This document shows positions 7,827 to 16,797 of a DNA stretch of 64,000 nucleotides, piece by piece; within the stretch, counting starts at the first letter, position 1; each line of letters starts with the position of its first letter. The stretch is taken from NCBI GenBank assembly GCA_035487295.1, contig DATHMH010000025.1, forward strand, positions 33,231 through 97,230. The letters run 5' to 3'. Both the position numbers and the translations under genes were made by a program. A model generated the notes under the pieces. The model had not been told where the DNA came from and did not search any database. It saw only the letters and a program-made list of their open reading frames with translations. This stretch comes from QIAW01 sp035487295 (GTDB lineage: Bacteria > Acidobacteriota > Terriglobia > Terriglobales > Acidobacteriaceae).

Positions 7827-8795
7827 CTAGTGGCAGTTTCCGCTGCCGGAATCCTTGAATGTCTTACCCTCTTCCGGAACAAACTCCCAATCATAACTTT
7901 TGGCGTGCAGGGTCAGCTTCAACACTCCATAGGTATCGGCGTTTCTGGCTTCGCTATTAGGTTTCGTATCACCGAATACGCGATGGCTGTTCTTGCCGCC
8001 GCTTCCCACCACAAACTCCCTGATACCGCGTGCATTGTCCAGCTTGCCATCCGGATCTTGTGGTGCGAAGCGCTCGTAGTCATGATCGTGTCCATTGATG
8101 ACAATGTCCGCATTGGCGGCGTAGAGGTCTTGCCAGAAGGGTTTCATCTCAGGGTCGTTGCCGTGCGCTTTTCCCGAACTAAATAACGGATGGTGCCAGT
8201 AGGCCACGGTGCACGCCGTCGAATGCTGCGCCAAATCCTGCCTCAACCATTGTTCTTCAGCAGAACCGGCGGCGCATCCGCCCGGCAACTCGGAGCAGTT
8301 GCTGTTGATAACAATCACGTGCCACGCTCCCAGATCGTAGCTGTAATAGCCCTTTTTCGGATCGCCGGCAGCCGCGCCAAAGTAATTGAAGTAAGGTGTA
8401 GCGTTGCCGGCATGAAATTCGTGATTTCCAGGAGAAGGCCGCGTGCGGGCCTTATGCCGTCCCCAGGTCGGCCCGTAGCAGTTGGCAAATTGTTCGGCGG
8501 AGCCATCCGGGTAGGCAAGATCTCCGGCGACAAAGACTGTGCCCGGAATGGAATCCAGCAGTTTGGCTGTGGCTTTAGCGCCTGCCAGATCGTCGCAACT
8601 GGCTACATCGCCCGCGCCTACCAGGATTACATCTGAGCCAGTAGATGAAGGTATGCTTGTCGTGGCTGTACCGGTGCCCGAGGCTGCCAGCACTCTGGCT
8701 GTCTCGTTTTGTTCATGTGATCTCTGGCAGGCCGCACTCAGGCAAATCATGCAGCACGCGCAGACCACAATCGTAGTTTTCATCCAATGAAACAT
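7827..8795 (-). CDS. Metallophosphoesterase lipoprotein (purple acid phosphatase-like)
   Basis: A calcineurin-like phosphoesterase with motifs GAGDVASC, GDLAYPDG, GNHEFH, YWHHPLF and NGHDHDYERF, which together form the two-metal site. It starts with a lipoprotein signal ending in LSAAC, so it should be anchored outside the cytoplasmic membrane. The start is uncertain: ATGs at 8795 and 8783 both put the lipobox in the right place; a longer frame to 8828 is less likely. It is convergent with the methyltransferase gene. The substrate is unknown. Confidence 0.88.
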   Translation of the reverse strand: MFHWMKTTIVVCACCMICLSAACQRSHEQNETARVLAASGTGTATTSIPSSTGSDVILVGAGDVASCDDLAGAKATAKLLDSIPGTVFVAGDLAYPDGSAEQFANCYGPTWGRHKARTRPSPGNHEFHAGNATPYFNYFGAAAGDPKKGYYSYDLGAWHVIVINSNCSELPGGCAAGSAEEQWLRQDLAQHSTACTVAYWHHPLFSSGKAHGNDPEMKPFWQDLYAANADIVINGHDHDYERFAPQDPDGKLDNARGIREFVVGSGGKNSHRVFGDTKPNSEARNADTYGVLKLTLHAKSYDWEFVPEEGKTFKDSGSGNCH

Positions 8796-9053
8796 AGGTA
8801 TTGAACCGAACCTTACTCGGCGAGACAAACCAGGATTTTACACGCAATGGACTAAGGGGCAGTTTATGAAAGCCGTGTTACGATCAGGTGAATAGTCTGT
8901 TAAGGTCTGATGAATTGGCCCGCGTCTTTCCTACTTGCGCCAATTCAGCTAAAATTTTGGTTCTTTCCTGAACTACAAGTTGTCTAATTTGTACGAGTTC
9001 TGATCGTCATTGATTATCAAAGTCTTGGTGGCACGAATGCCCGGAGGCATGGG

Positions 9054-11678
9054 TTGATCTCTCGCGCTGATCGGCTGCGAATCACAATTTTTCTTCTGCT
9101 GTTAACCTGTTGCGCGCTTTCGCAACCTGCTTCGGTCGAGTTGCGTCCCCGATTCCTGCCGCAGGATACCGGCGCTCCCGGTCTGGATCAGGCGCTCAGA
9201 AAACTCAAAACCACCGCGCGTCTGCTGCAAACCACGGCGCATCCTGACGATGAAGATGGCGGCACGCTGACTATGCAGGCGCGGGGTAGGGGAGCCGAAG
9301 TCATGCTGATGTCGCTGACCCGCGGTGACGGCGGACAGAACAAGACCGGCAGCAACCTGTTCGATGAGCTGGGCGTGTTGCGCACTCTGGAGCTGCTCGA
9401 AGCTGCCCGCTACTATGGTGTTGATGTTCGCTTCAGCCGCGTCGCGGACTTTGGATACTCCAAAACTGCCGAGGAAACCTTCCAGAAATGGGGAGGCCAC
9501 GAGATTGCCCTGGCCGATATGGTGCGCGTGATTCGCGAATTTCGCCCGGACGTCGTTGCCTCCGACTGGTCGGGGACGCCCAGCGACGGCCACGGACACC
9601 ACCAGGCCAGCGGCATCTTAACGCCTGAAGCCGTGCAAGCCGCCGCCGATCCCAGTCGCTTTCCCGAGCAGATCAAAGAAGGATTGCTGCCCTGGCAGGT
9701 AAAAAAACTTTATATTCGCACGCGAAGCAGCGAAGACTACACCGTGCGCTTTGAAACGGGAAAGGTTGATCCCGATTTGGGCACTTCTTATGCGCAGATT
9801 GGGATTGAAGGATACAGCCACCAAAAATCACAGAACGCTTCTCTTTTCTCAGCGAGACCCGGCCCCAATTATCGAATGTACAAGCTGGTGCAATCCGTAT
9901 TTTCCAACCGGCCCGACGTGGACAAACGTGAAGAAGATTTTTTCGATGGCATCGATACTACGCTCACAGGCCTTGTGAGCCGCCTGGGAAAGGAAGAATC
10001 GCAGGTGCTGTTCCTGCTGCCCGCATTAAAGGAAATTGAGGCCAATGTCGATCAGACGGTTGCCACCCGCTCTCCTGAGCCATTGTTGGCTGCAGGGGAA
10101 GAACTCAACAAGCTTATTCCCCAGGTGGAGCAGTCACATCTTTCCGTTGCAACCAAACAGGATTTGCTGCTGAACCTCAGGACAAAATCTCGGGAGTTCG
10201 AAGATGCATCTCGCTTGGCTTTGGGGCTCAATTTTCAAGTCTCTCGCGATGTGCCCTTGCAATTGCTGGTGCCCGGTCAAAGCGTCAGACTCACCGCTCG
10301 CTTGCAGAACAATGGCAAGCGCCAGATTACGGTGAAGCAGATTGCTCTGGATTTGCCCGAAGGTTGGCAACAGAAAACTGCGCCTGAATCCGCCAAAATG
10401 TTGTCGCCCGGTGAGTCAGCCAGCGTTGAGTTTACGGTGGCCGTGCCGGCCAACGCCGAGATTACCCGTCCTTACTGGCATCGTAACGAGCCCGACAAAG
10501 AAAATATTTTTACCATTGACGATCCCCGCTATCAGACGCTTCCATTGCCGCCGCCTCCGGTACGCGCGCACGTAGCTTACGAGTTTTCCGGAAAGGCCGG
10601 TGTTGTTCATACAAACGCCAGCGCTCAGGTAAATGGCAAGGATACGGATCTGACCGTCGTACCGGCGTTTTCGGTGCTCATGCAGCATGCCACCGCGGTA
10701 ATTCCAGCAGGCAAGAAATCAGCGATGGATGAAGACGTAATCGTTCGCAGTAACCTCTCAACCCCAGCAGAAGCAATCGTGCGCCTGCAAGTTCCCGGCG
10801 GCTGGCATGCGAATCCTGCATCGCAGAAAGTCGTGTTCAATAAAGCCGGGGAGGAGAAGACCGCGCACTTTGAACTCGAGCCTGAAGCTCCGAGTGAGAC
10901 TCGCACCCAGATCAGCGCCGAGCTGGAATACAAAGGCAGAAAATATGACGAAGGGTTCAGCGTAGTCACGCGCGACGACATTGCGGCCTTCTACTACTAT
11001 CAGCCTTCAATTCAGAAGATCAGCGTGGTCAAAGTCGCTCTACCGGAGAACCTCAAGATCGGCTATATAGAAGGCGCGGGTGATGATATTTTGCCCTCGC
11101 TGCAACAGCTTGGCCTCAACGCGCGGCTGGTCAGCCCGGATGAACTGAAGAGCGGCGATCTGAACCAATATGGCGCCATCGTTCTCGGCATACGTGCCTA
11201 CGACACTTGCGAAGACGTAAGAAAATATAATCAGCGTCTGCTTGATTTTGTGAGCCAGGGCGGCACCCTGCTGGTGCAAAATAATTTTGACGTGGACACC
11301 TTCAACGCCGGCAGGTACACGCCTTATGCCGCGCAGCTTGGCCGTCAGCGAGTAAGCGTGGAAGAAGCCCCGGTTGAGATGCTGGCGCCGCAAGACGCAA
11401 TCTTTAATTTCCCTAACAAAATAACAGCACATGATTTCGACGGATGGATCCAGGAGCGGGGCATAAACTTTATGGCGCAGTGGGATGACAAGTTCCAGCC
11501 GCTCCTGGCCTCGGGTGACCCTGGCGAGACTCCGCTCAAGGGCGGATTGCTGCAGGCCAGGGTAGGCAAGGGAACTTACATTTATACCGGCTACGCATTC
11601 TTTCGCCAGTTTCCCGCCGGTGTGCCGGGCGCGATCAGGCTCTATGTGAATATTCTGTCCGCAGGGCATCAGCCCTGA
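9054..11678 (+). CDS. Secreted PIG-L (LmbE) family deacetylase with C-terminal ThuA-like domain
   Basis: An 874-residue protein with an N-terminal signal segment. The PIG-L domain (about 45-300) has the zinc motif AHPDDE (62-67) and the later DGHGHHQASG with the second histidine pair. A middle beta-rich region resembles NPCBM/CARDB-type domains. The last 200 residues have a class I glutamine-amidotransferase-like (ThuA) look, with YGAIVLGIRAYDT and GGTLLVQ strands. The family de-N-acetylates sugars such as GlcNAc derivatives. The start is TTG behind GGAGG, since an upstream ATG is out of frame. The permease gene follows after 13 bases and is probably in the same operon. Confidence 0.85.
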   Translation: MISRADRLRITIFLLLLTCCALSQPASVELRPRFLPQDTGAPGLDQALRKLKTTARLLQTTAHPDDEDGGTLTMQARGRGAEVMLMSLTRGDGGQNKTGSNLFDELGVLRTLELLEAARYYGVDVRFSRVADFGYSKTAEETFQKWGGHEIALADMVRVIREFRPDVVASDWSGTPSDGHGHHQASGILTPEAVQAAADPSRFPEQIKEGLLPWQVKKLYIRTRSSEDYTVRFETGKVDPDLGTSYAQIGIEGYSHQKSQNASLFSARPGPNYRMYKLVQSVFSNRPDVDKREEDFFDGIDTTLTGLVSRLGKEESQVLFLLPALKEIEANVDQTVATRSPEPLLAAGEELNKLIPQVEQSHLSVATKQDLLLNLRTKSREFEDASRLALGLNFQVSRDVPLQLLVPGQSVRLTARLQNNGKRQITVKQIALDLPEGWQQKTAPESAKMLSPGESASVEFTVAVPANAEITRPYWHRNEPDKENIFTIDDPRYQTLPLPPPPVRAHVAYEFSGKAGVVHTNASAQVNGKDTDLTVVPAFSVLMQHATAVIPAGKKSAMDEDVIVRSNLSTPAEAIVRLQVPGGWHANPASQKVVFNKAGEEKTAHFELEPEAPSETRTQISAELEYKGRKYDEGFSVVTRDDIAAFYYYQPSIQKISVVKVALPENLKIGYIEGAGDDILPSLQQLGLNARLVSPDELKSGDLNQYGAIVLGIRAYDTCEDVRKYNQRLLDFVSQGGTLLVQNNFDVDTFNAGRYTPYAAQLGRQRVSVEEAPVEMLAPQDAIFNFPNKITAHDFDGWIQERGINFMAQWDDKFQPLLASGDPGETPLKGGLLQARVGKGTYIYTGYAFFRQFPAGVPGAIRLYVNILSAGHQP

Positions 11679-11691
11679 CAGATACCTCAAA

Positions 11692-13164
11692 ATGACACAA
11701 CCATCGGAACTCAGGCGCGACATCGGGGTCCTGAGCGCAACCGCGCTGAACATGATTGACATGATCGGCGTGGGGCCGTTCATTACTATTCCGCTCATTA
11801 TCAGCGCGATGAGCGGCCCGCAGGCCATGCTGGGCTGGGTTCTCGGAGCCGCGCTGGCCATGTGCGACGGCATGGTGTGGGCCGAGCTGGGAGCCGCCAT
11901 GCCGGGGTCGGGCGGCTCGTATCGTTACTTGAAAGAGATTTATGGGCCCAAAATGGGAAAGCTGTTTTCGTTTCTCTTCGTCTGGCAGCTGTCTTTCAGT
12001 GCGCCGCTTTCTATCGCAACCGGATGCATAGGTCTGGCGTTGTATACCTCTTATTTGTTTCCCGCGCTGGCGCCTGCCTGGATAGAGCGCGCGTTTTCGC
12101 TTACCCTGCCACTGCTCGGGGCCATGCAAATACGTCTCACGGCGAACGGCGCAACTTGCGTGGCCATTGCCGCCTGTCTGCTGGCGCTAATTCTGCTTTA
12201 CCGCCGTATTGCAATCGTGAGCAGGCTTTCCCTGATGCTATGGATCGGAGTGCTGGGAACCATCGCCTGGGTCATCATTACCGGCCTCACTCATTTCAGC
12301 GCTGCCCGGGCCTTTGATTTTCCTCCGCATGCGTTTCATCCGGATCGAGGATTCCTGGCGGGTTTGGGAGCGGCGTTGCTGGTGGCGGCCTACGATTATT
12401 GGGGCTACTACAACGTCTGTTTTTTGGGGGATGAGGTCAAAGATCCAGCGCGCACCATTCCCAAAGCGCTGATCTATTCGGTTGCCGCCGTGGCAGCGAT
12501 TTATATCGTGATGAACATCAGCATCCTCGGCGTCATACCCTGGCGTGAGCTGGATGCAGCGGCAAAATCGCAAACCCATTTCTACGTGGTCTCCACCATG
12601 ATGGAAAGAGTCTATGGCCACTGGGCGGGAGTGCTGGTCGCGCTTCTCATTATGTGGACAGCGTTTGCCTCCGTCTTCTCGCTCTTGCTGGGATACTCTC
12701 GCGTGCCTTATGCCGCTGCCGCGGACGGTAACTACTTCACTGTATTCAGGCGCGTTCATCCCGTGCACCGGATTCCACATGTTTCGCTGCTGGCGCTGGG
12801 CGCAGTTGCTGTGCTGTTTTGTTTTTTGCGGCTGGCCGATGCTATTGCCGCCCTGGTGGTCATTCGGATCATCATTCAGTTCCTGGTGCAAGCCGTAGGA
12901 TTGCTGCTCTGGCGCAGCCGTAATCCTGCAGCTCCGCGGCCATTTCGCATGTGGCTCTATCCGATTCCCGCATTGCTCGCCATCGCTGGATTTCTATATG
13001 TCCTGATTGCCCGCAGGAATTTTGCCAGGGAATTGCGCTATGCTGTCGCGATCATTCTGGCTGGCCTGGTTGTTTTCCTGATCCGTTCCTGGAAAAACCG
13101 CGAGTGGCCCTTTGGTACCGCCGGGGGAAAAGTTAAGCCGAAACAGATTCCGGCTGCTCACTAA
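11692..13164 (+). CDS. APC-family amino acid permease
   Basis: A 490-residue polytopic protein with about 12 predicted helices. The N-terminus (LSATALNMIDMIGVGPFITIP) is the APC-superfamily helix 1 with its unwound GVG segment, and AMPGSGGSYRYLKEIYG is the conserved helix-3 region. It imports or exchanges amino acids or polyamines across the cytoplasmic membrane; the substrate is not evident. It follows the PIG-L gene closely. Confidence 0.9.
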   Translation: MTQPSELRRDIGVLSATALNMIDMIGVGPFITIPLIISAMSGPQAMLGWVLGAALAMCDGMVWAELGAAMPGSGGSYRYLKEIYGPKMGKLFSFLFVWQLSFSAPLSIATGCIGLALYTSYLFPALAPAWIERAFSLTLPLLGAMQIRLTANGATCVAIAACLLALILLYRRIAIVSRLSLMLWIGVLGTIAWVIITGLTHFSAARAFDFPPHAFHPDRGFLAGLGAALLVAAYDYWGYYNVCFLGDEVKDPARTIPKALIYSVAAVAAIYIVMNISILGVIPWRELDAAAKSQTHFYVVSTMMERVYGHWAGVLVALLIMWTAFASVFSLLLGYSRVPYAAAADGNYFTVFRRVHPVHRIPHVSLLALGAVAVLFCFLRLADAIAALVVIRIIIQFLVQAVGLLLWRSRNPAAPRPFRMWLYPIPALLAIAGFLYVLIARRNFARELRYAVAIILAGLVVFLIRSWKNREWPFGTAGGKVKPKQIPAAH

Positions 13165-13212
13165 GCTACACTTCGAACGTCCTAACTGTTTGCACCCAAG
13201 GAGGATTTCAAC

Positions 13213-13836
13213 ATGAAAAATGCCGTGATTGCGATCTTGTTCTGCCTGATATTAATTGCCGGAGCAATGGCCCAGGAGAAACCAAAAGACACATCAAAAG
13301 AGCAGCCCGCAGCCGCTTCGCAGCCTGCGACCCCGCCGCCTGCCGCATCACAACCCACGATCGCAATGGTGCTGGACCGCCAGCTCAGCAATCTGGAAAA
13401 GGACTTTGTCCCCGCAGCTGAGGCCATGCCGGAAGATAAATTTAATTTTGCCCCGAGCAATGGCGAATTCAAAGGGGTGCGCACTTTTGCCCAGCAGGTG
13501 CGGCATGTGGCCGCTACCAATCTTGTTGTCTCCGCCGGCCTGTTGCAGGAAAAGCCCCAGGTTGATCCTTCACTGGACAACGGCCCTGAAGATGTCAAAA
13601 GCAAGGATGACATTGTAAAGTTGCTCAAGGAATCTTTTGCACTGGCCCACAAAGCGATTGCCACTATCAACGAAAAGAACGTGACCGAGATGGTGCCGAA
13701 CCCCTGGAATCCAGAGCGCAAAGTCTCGCGGCTCGGCTTGGCGACTCTGATGACCGCACACAGCTTTGATCATTACGGACAAATGGTCGAGTACCTGCGC
13801 ATGAACGGAATTATTCCGCCCGCAAGCCGGAAATAA
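13213..13836 (+). CDS. Secreted DinB-like protein
   Basis: A 207-residue protein with a signal peptide (about 1-22), a Pro/Ala/Gln-rich linker and a DinB/DUF664-type four-helix bundle. The likely metal histidines are in QQVRHVAATN and in AHSFDHYGQMVEYLR. DinB-fold proteins are metal-dependent thiol transferases or unknown. A strong AAGGAGG ribosome site precedes the ATG. It is convergent with the next gene. Export of a DinB fold is common in acidobacteria, but its purpose is unclear. Confidence 0.85.
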   Translation: MKNAVIAILFCLILIAGAMAQEKPKDTSKEQPAAASQPATPPPAASQPTIAMVLDRQLSNLEKDFVPAAEAMPEDKFNFAPSNGEFKGVRTFAQQVRHVAATNLVVSAGLLQEKPQVDPSLDNGPEDVKSKDDIVKLLKESFALAHKAIATINEKNVTEMVPNPWNPERKVSRLGLATLMTAHSFDHYGQMVEYLRMNGIIPPASRK

Positions 13837-13857
13837 AACATGGTGTAATGTCGCGAT

Positions 13858-14442
13858 CTACCTGACGCTGCTGTCAATTTGCGGTTCCGTGGATGGACCC
13901 CTGAATGCTAGCAAGCTATCCAGCAGGCTCTTGGGGCTCTTCTCCGCCAGCACCAGCCTGCGGTTTTCGGGCATGAGAAAGCCTTCGTGCATGGCGTGGT
14001 CGAAGAGCGCCAGCAGGGATTGGTAATAATTCTCTACATTCAGAAGTCCGCAGGGTTTCCGGTGTATTCCGAGTTGCGACCAGGTGAGCACCTCGCAGAA
14101 TTCTTCGAAGGTGCCAAATCCGCCTGGCAGAGCGATGAAGCCATCAGAAAGGTCAGCCATCAGCGCCTTGCGCTCGTGAATGGAGCGCACCACGCGCAAA
14201 TCCTGCAATCCCTGATGGGCCAGTTCGCACTGAACCAGGGCTTCGGGGATGATCCCGGTCACATGGCCTCCTTTTTCAAGGACTGCATCGGCTATGGTTC
14301 CCATTAGCCCTACCTTCGCGCCGCCGTAGACCAATCCAATACCGCGTGCGGACAGCAGGTGTCCCATTTCCATCGCAGCTTTGCGGTAAGACGCGTGGCG
14401 TCCCAGGTTAGAGCCGCAGAACACGCAGATTCGCTTCATCAA
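13858..14442 (-). CDS. LOG-family protein (cytokinin riboside 5'-monophosphate phosphoribohydrolase-like)
   Basis: A 194-residue Rossmann-fold protein of the TIGR00730 group. It has the N-terminal CVFCGSNLG motif, the GGAKVGLMG loop and the active-site stretch ERKALMADLSDGFIALPGG followed by GTFEE. The family releases ribose 5-phosphate from nucleotide monophosphates. Its ATG overlaps the stop of the upstream TPR regulator gene (ATGA), so the two are coupled. Confidence 0.92.
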   Translation of the reverse strand: MMKRICVFCGSNLGRHASYRKAAMEMGHLLSARGIGLVYGGAKVGLMGTIADAVLEKGGHVTGIIPEALVQCELAHQGLQDLRVVRSIHERKALMADLSDGFIALPGGFGTFEEFCEVLTWSQLGIHRKPCGLLNVENYYQSLLALFDHAMHEGFLMPENRRLVLAEKSPKSLLDSLLAFRGPSTEPQIDSSVR

Positions 14443-16394
14443 GACGCGTCCGCGAGTCTAAGTTTTTTCAACAACTCCTTGAATCTTGGATCAGGCCGGA
14501 CAAAATCGAAATAACAATTCACCTTAAGCTGGATCATCATGCTTGATCGCTGGTCATACGCCTTTTGCAGATACTCCAGTGTCTTCTCTTTGTCTCCCAG
14601 CGAGGCATAACCGGCCGCTATCAGAAAAGGCGATTGCTCTGTTTCGATACCATGCTTGATGTCATAGGTCCTGGCCTCTTCGTAGCCGCTGCTTTTATAG
14701 ATTTTCATCAGTGTGTCGGCGGCATCGTTCTCACGGCTCAGCGCCAGCATTTCGCGCCGCTCTTCGATAGCTCGGGCATAGTCCTTTTTATGCTCATAGA
14801 CAATGACCAGTCCATCGTGGGCATAGAGAAAATTTGGATCCAATTCCAGACACTTCTTCATGGCAGGTTCGGCCAGGTCATATTGACCCGAAAATAAATA
14901 AAGCCAGGCCAGGCTTGAGGCCACCCGCGCTGAAACCGGATCAAGCGCCATGGCCGCTTTCGCTTCGCGCGCAGCAGCATCGATATCTCCCACTGCGCGA
15001 TAGTAGGAAAGAATGCGCAGATGAGCATCAGGATCGTTGGGGCTGAGTTCTAATGCTTTTTGCAATTCGTTATGCGCTGCCGGCCAATCCCAGTCGTAGT
15101 TCAGCAAGATCGTTCCCAGAACGCCATGGGCGTGGGCCAGGGAGGCATCGATCTCCAGCGCCTTTTCGGCCATGCTTTTCGCTTTAGGCATGGCAACATC
15201 TGGCGGAGAAATGCCGACCGAGGCCAGCGCCGTGTAGCAATCGGCCATGCCGGCATAAGCATCTGCATACTCGGCATCTATTTGAATGGTTTGCTCGAAG
15301 AAATCGCAGCTTTTCTTAAAGCTCTCAGGGTTCCACTGGAAAAAGAAGTACCGGCCTTTCAGGTAGGCTTCGTAGGCCTCAGGTGGCGGAACATGCGTTC
15401 TTGCGACTAACTGCTGCGCCTGCTCCGGCGTCAGGTTGATGCGGACCTTTTGGGCAATAGCGCGCGCCAGATTGTCTTGCACGCTGAGAATATCTTTGAC
15501 TTCGCTGTCGAAGCTCTCGGCCCACAGGTGCTGGTCTTTGCGGGCGTCAATGAGCTGCGCTGTAATGCGTACTTTGTTTCCGATGCGTGTGACCGAACCT
15601 TCAACTATTGCTTCAACTTTCAGGTCTTTGGCAATATCCGGCAAGGATTCGCGCGCATCCTTATAGCGCATGACCGAGGTACGAGAACTGACCCTCAGGT
15701 CCGGTACTTTGGCCAGGTCAGTGGTCAACTCTTCTGTAACTCCGTCGGCAAAATAATCCTGCCCCGAGTCTCCAGAGAGGTTTTGCAACGGCAGCACTGC
15801 TATGGAATTGAAAGGATGGCCCACATCTCGCCATTGTGCCCACCTTTCATGCAGCGTGGGATAAAGCGCCAACACGGCCACCAGGAGCGCCAAAAGCGAT
15901 GCGGCATAAATGGTCCAACGGCGCCCAGATTGCGGCTTGGAAGACAGGCTCTCTGGAGCCGGCGTCGCAACCGTCTTGTCAGCAATTGCAGGCAGGCCCT
16001 GTTTGGCCGGAAGAATTGCCTTTTCTACAGGTGCATCCGGTGGTGCGCCCACCACTGCGGCGAGAAAGCGATATCCGACCCGGGGAAGGGTCTCAATGAA
16101 GCGAGGGCTGGCTGGATCATCGTTCAAGATCGCCCGTAACTTGGCAATGGCCTTGTTCAACCCCAAATCAAAATCAACAAATGTGTCCCCTGGCCATATT
16201 TTTCCCTGCAATTCCTGCCGGGTGACCACTTGTCCGGGCTTTTCCAGCAGGGTAGCCAGCACTTGAAAGGGCTGTCGCTGGATGCTGATCTTGGTCCCAA
16301 ATTTGCGCAACTCGAAGGTGCGCAGGTCAGCCTCGAAGACCGCGAAACGCAATACACGTTGCCCCGGAACCGGGCTTTGCAGAGGAGCTGCCAT
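14439..16394 (-). CDS. CadC-like winged-helix membrane regulator with TPR domain
   Basis: A 651-residue protein. The N-terminal OmpR-type winged helix (about 12-108) contains FVDFDLGLNKAIAKLRAILNDD and the ETLPRVGYRF wing. A proline-rich linker and one transmembrane helix (about 160-180) follow. The outer part has a TolB-N/FlgO-like domain (NSIAVLPLQNLSGD to about 320) and then several TPR repeats. It is a one-component membrane sensor that would bind DNA inside and sense outside, without a phosphorelay. It is divergent to the FG-GAP gene and may regulate it. Confidence 0.9.
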   Translation of the reverse strand: MAAPLQSPVPGQRVLRFAVFEADLRTFELRKFGTKISIQRQPFQVLATLLEKPGQVVTRQELQGKIWPGDTFVDFDLGLNKAIAKLRAILNDDPASPRFIETLPRVGYRFLAAVVGAPPDAPVEKAILPAKQGLPAIADKTVATPAPESLSSKPQSGRRWTIYAASLLALLVAVLALYPTLHERWAQWRDVGHPFNSIAVLPLQNLSGDSGQDYFADGVTEELTTDLAKVPDLRVSSRTSVMRYKDARESLPDIAKDLKVEAIVEGSVTRIGNKVRITAQLIDARKDQHLWAESFDSEVKDILSVQDNLARAIAQKVRINLTPEQAQQLVARTHVPPPEAYEAYLKGRYFFFQWNPESFKKSCDFFEQTIQIDAEYADAYAGMADCYTALASVGISPPDVAMPKAKSMAEKALEIDASLAHAHGVLGTILLNYDWDWPAAHNELQKALELSPNDPDAHLRILSYYRAVGDIDAAAREAKAAMALDPVSARVASSLAWLYLFSGQYDLAEPAMKKCLELDPNFLYAHDGLVIVYEHKKDYARAIEERREMLALSRENDAADTLMKIYKSSGYEEARTYDIKHGIETEQSPFLIAAGYASLGDKEKTLEYLQKAYDQRSSMMIQLKVNCYFDFVRPDPRFKELLKKLRLADAS

Positions 16395-16797
16395 TGGGAG
16401 AAAAGTCTAACATTCCTCGCTGGCGACAGAAAACGGGAAAATACAATTTCGGGAATGTTTTAAATAAAGACCTTTGTAATCAATAGCTTGAATGGGAATA
16501 CGCATTCCTCTCCCGGAGCATTGACCATTCCAGGTGCAAGGATTTACAACCAGCATATTGTCAGTGAATTGGGGAAGGAAGTAAACGTTTGGCCGATACA
16601 GGCATACCTGGATCGGCCAACGTTTCATAAGCAGGCAAATGAGCGAAATCCGTTCCGCGATGTTCACAATCTGCCTTCGTCTAGCGGGCTTTTTTCTTGC
16701 TATGGCTATGAAATTTCGCTCACAACCGTCAGAAGGCGTCAGCGTGATCGAAGCCCAGTGCTTAAAGACGTAATTCCGGATTCCAGCAGAAAATCTT
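16395..16797. promoter_or_regulatory. Intergenic region with two long inverted repeats
   Basis: No gene was recognised in this divergent spacer. A long hairpin lies at 16583-16625: AAACGTT, a bulged T, GGCCGAT and CAGG pair with CCTG, ATCGGCC and AACGTTT around a CATA loop. A second pair, TGAGCGAAAT (16640-16649) and ATTTCGCTCA (16713-16722), is a perfect 10-bp inverted repeat enclosing 63 bases. No T-run follows the first hairpin, so it is not a normal terminator. They may be operators or leader structures for the FG-GAP gene at 16798. Confidence 0.55.

Noticed and set aside
8912..8946. GAATTGGC/GCCAATTC inverted repeat before the PIG-L gene
   Set aside because: An 8-bp pair in a 225-bp spacer with no further support for a regulatory role.
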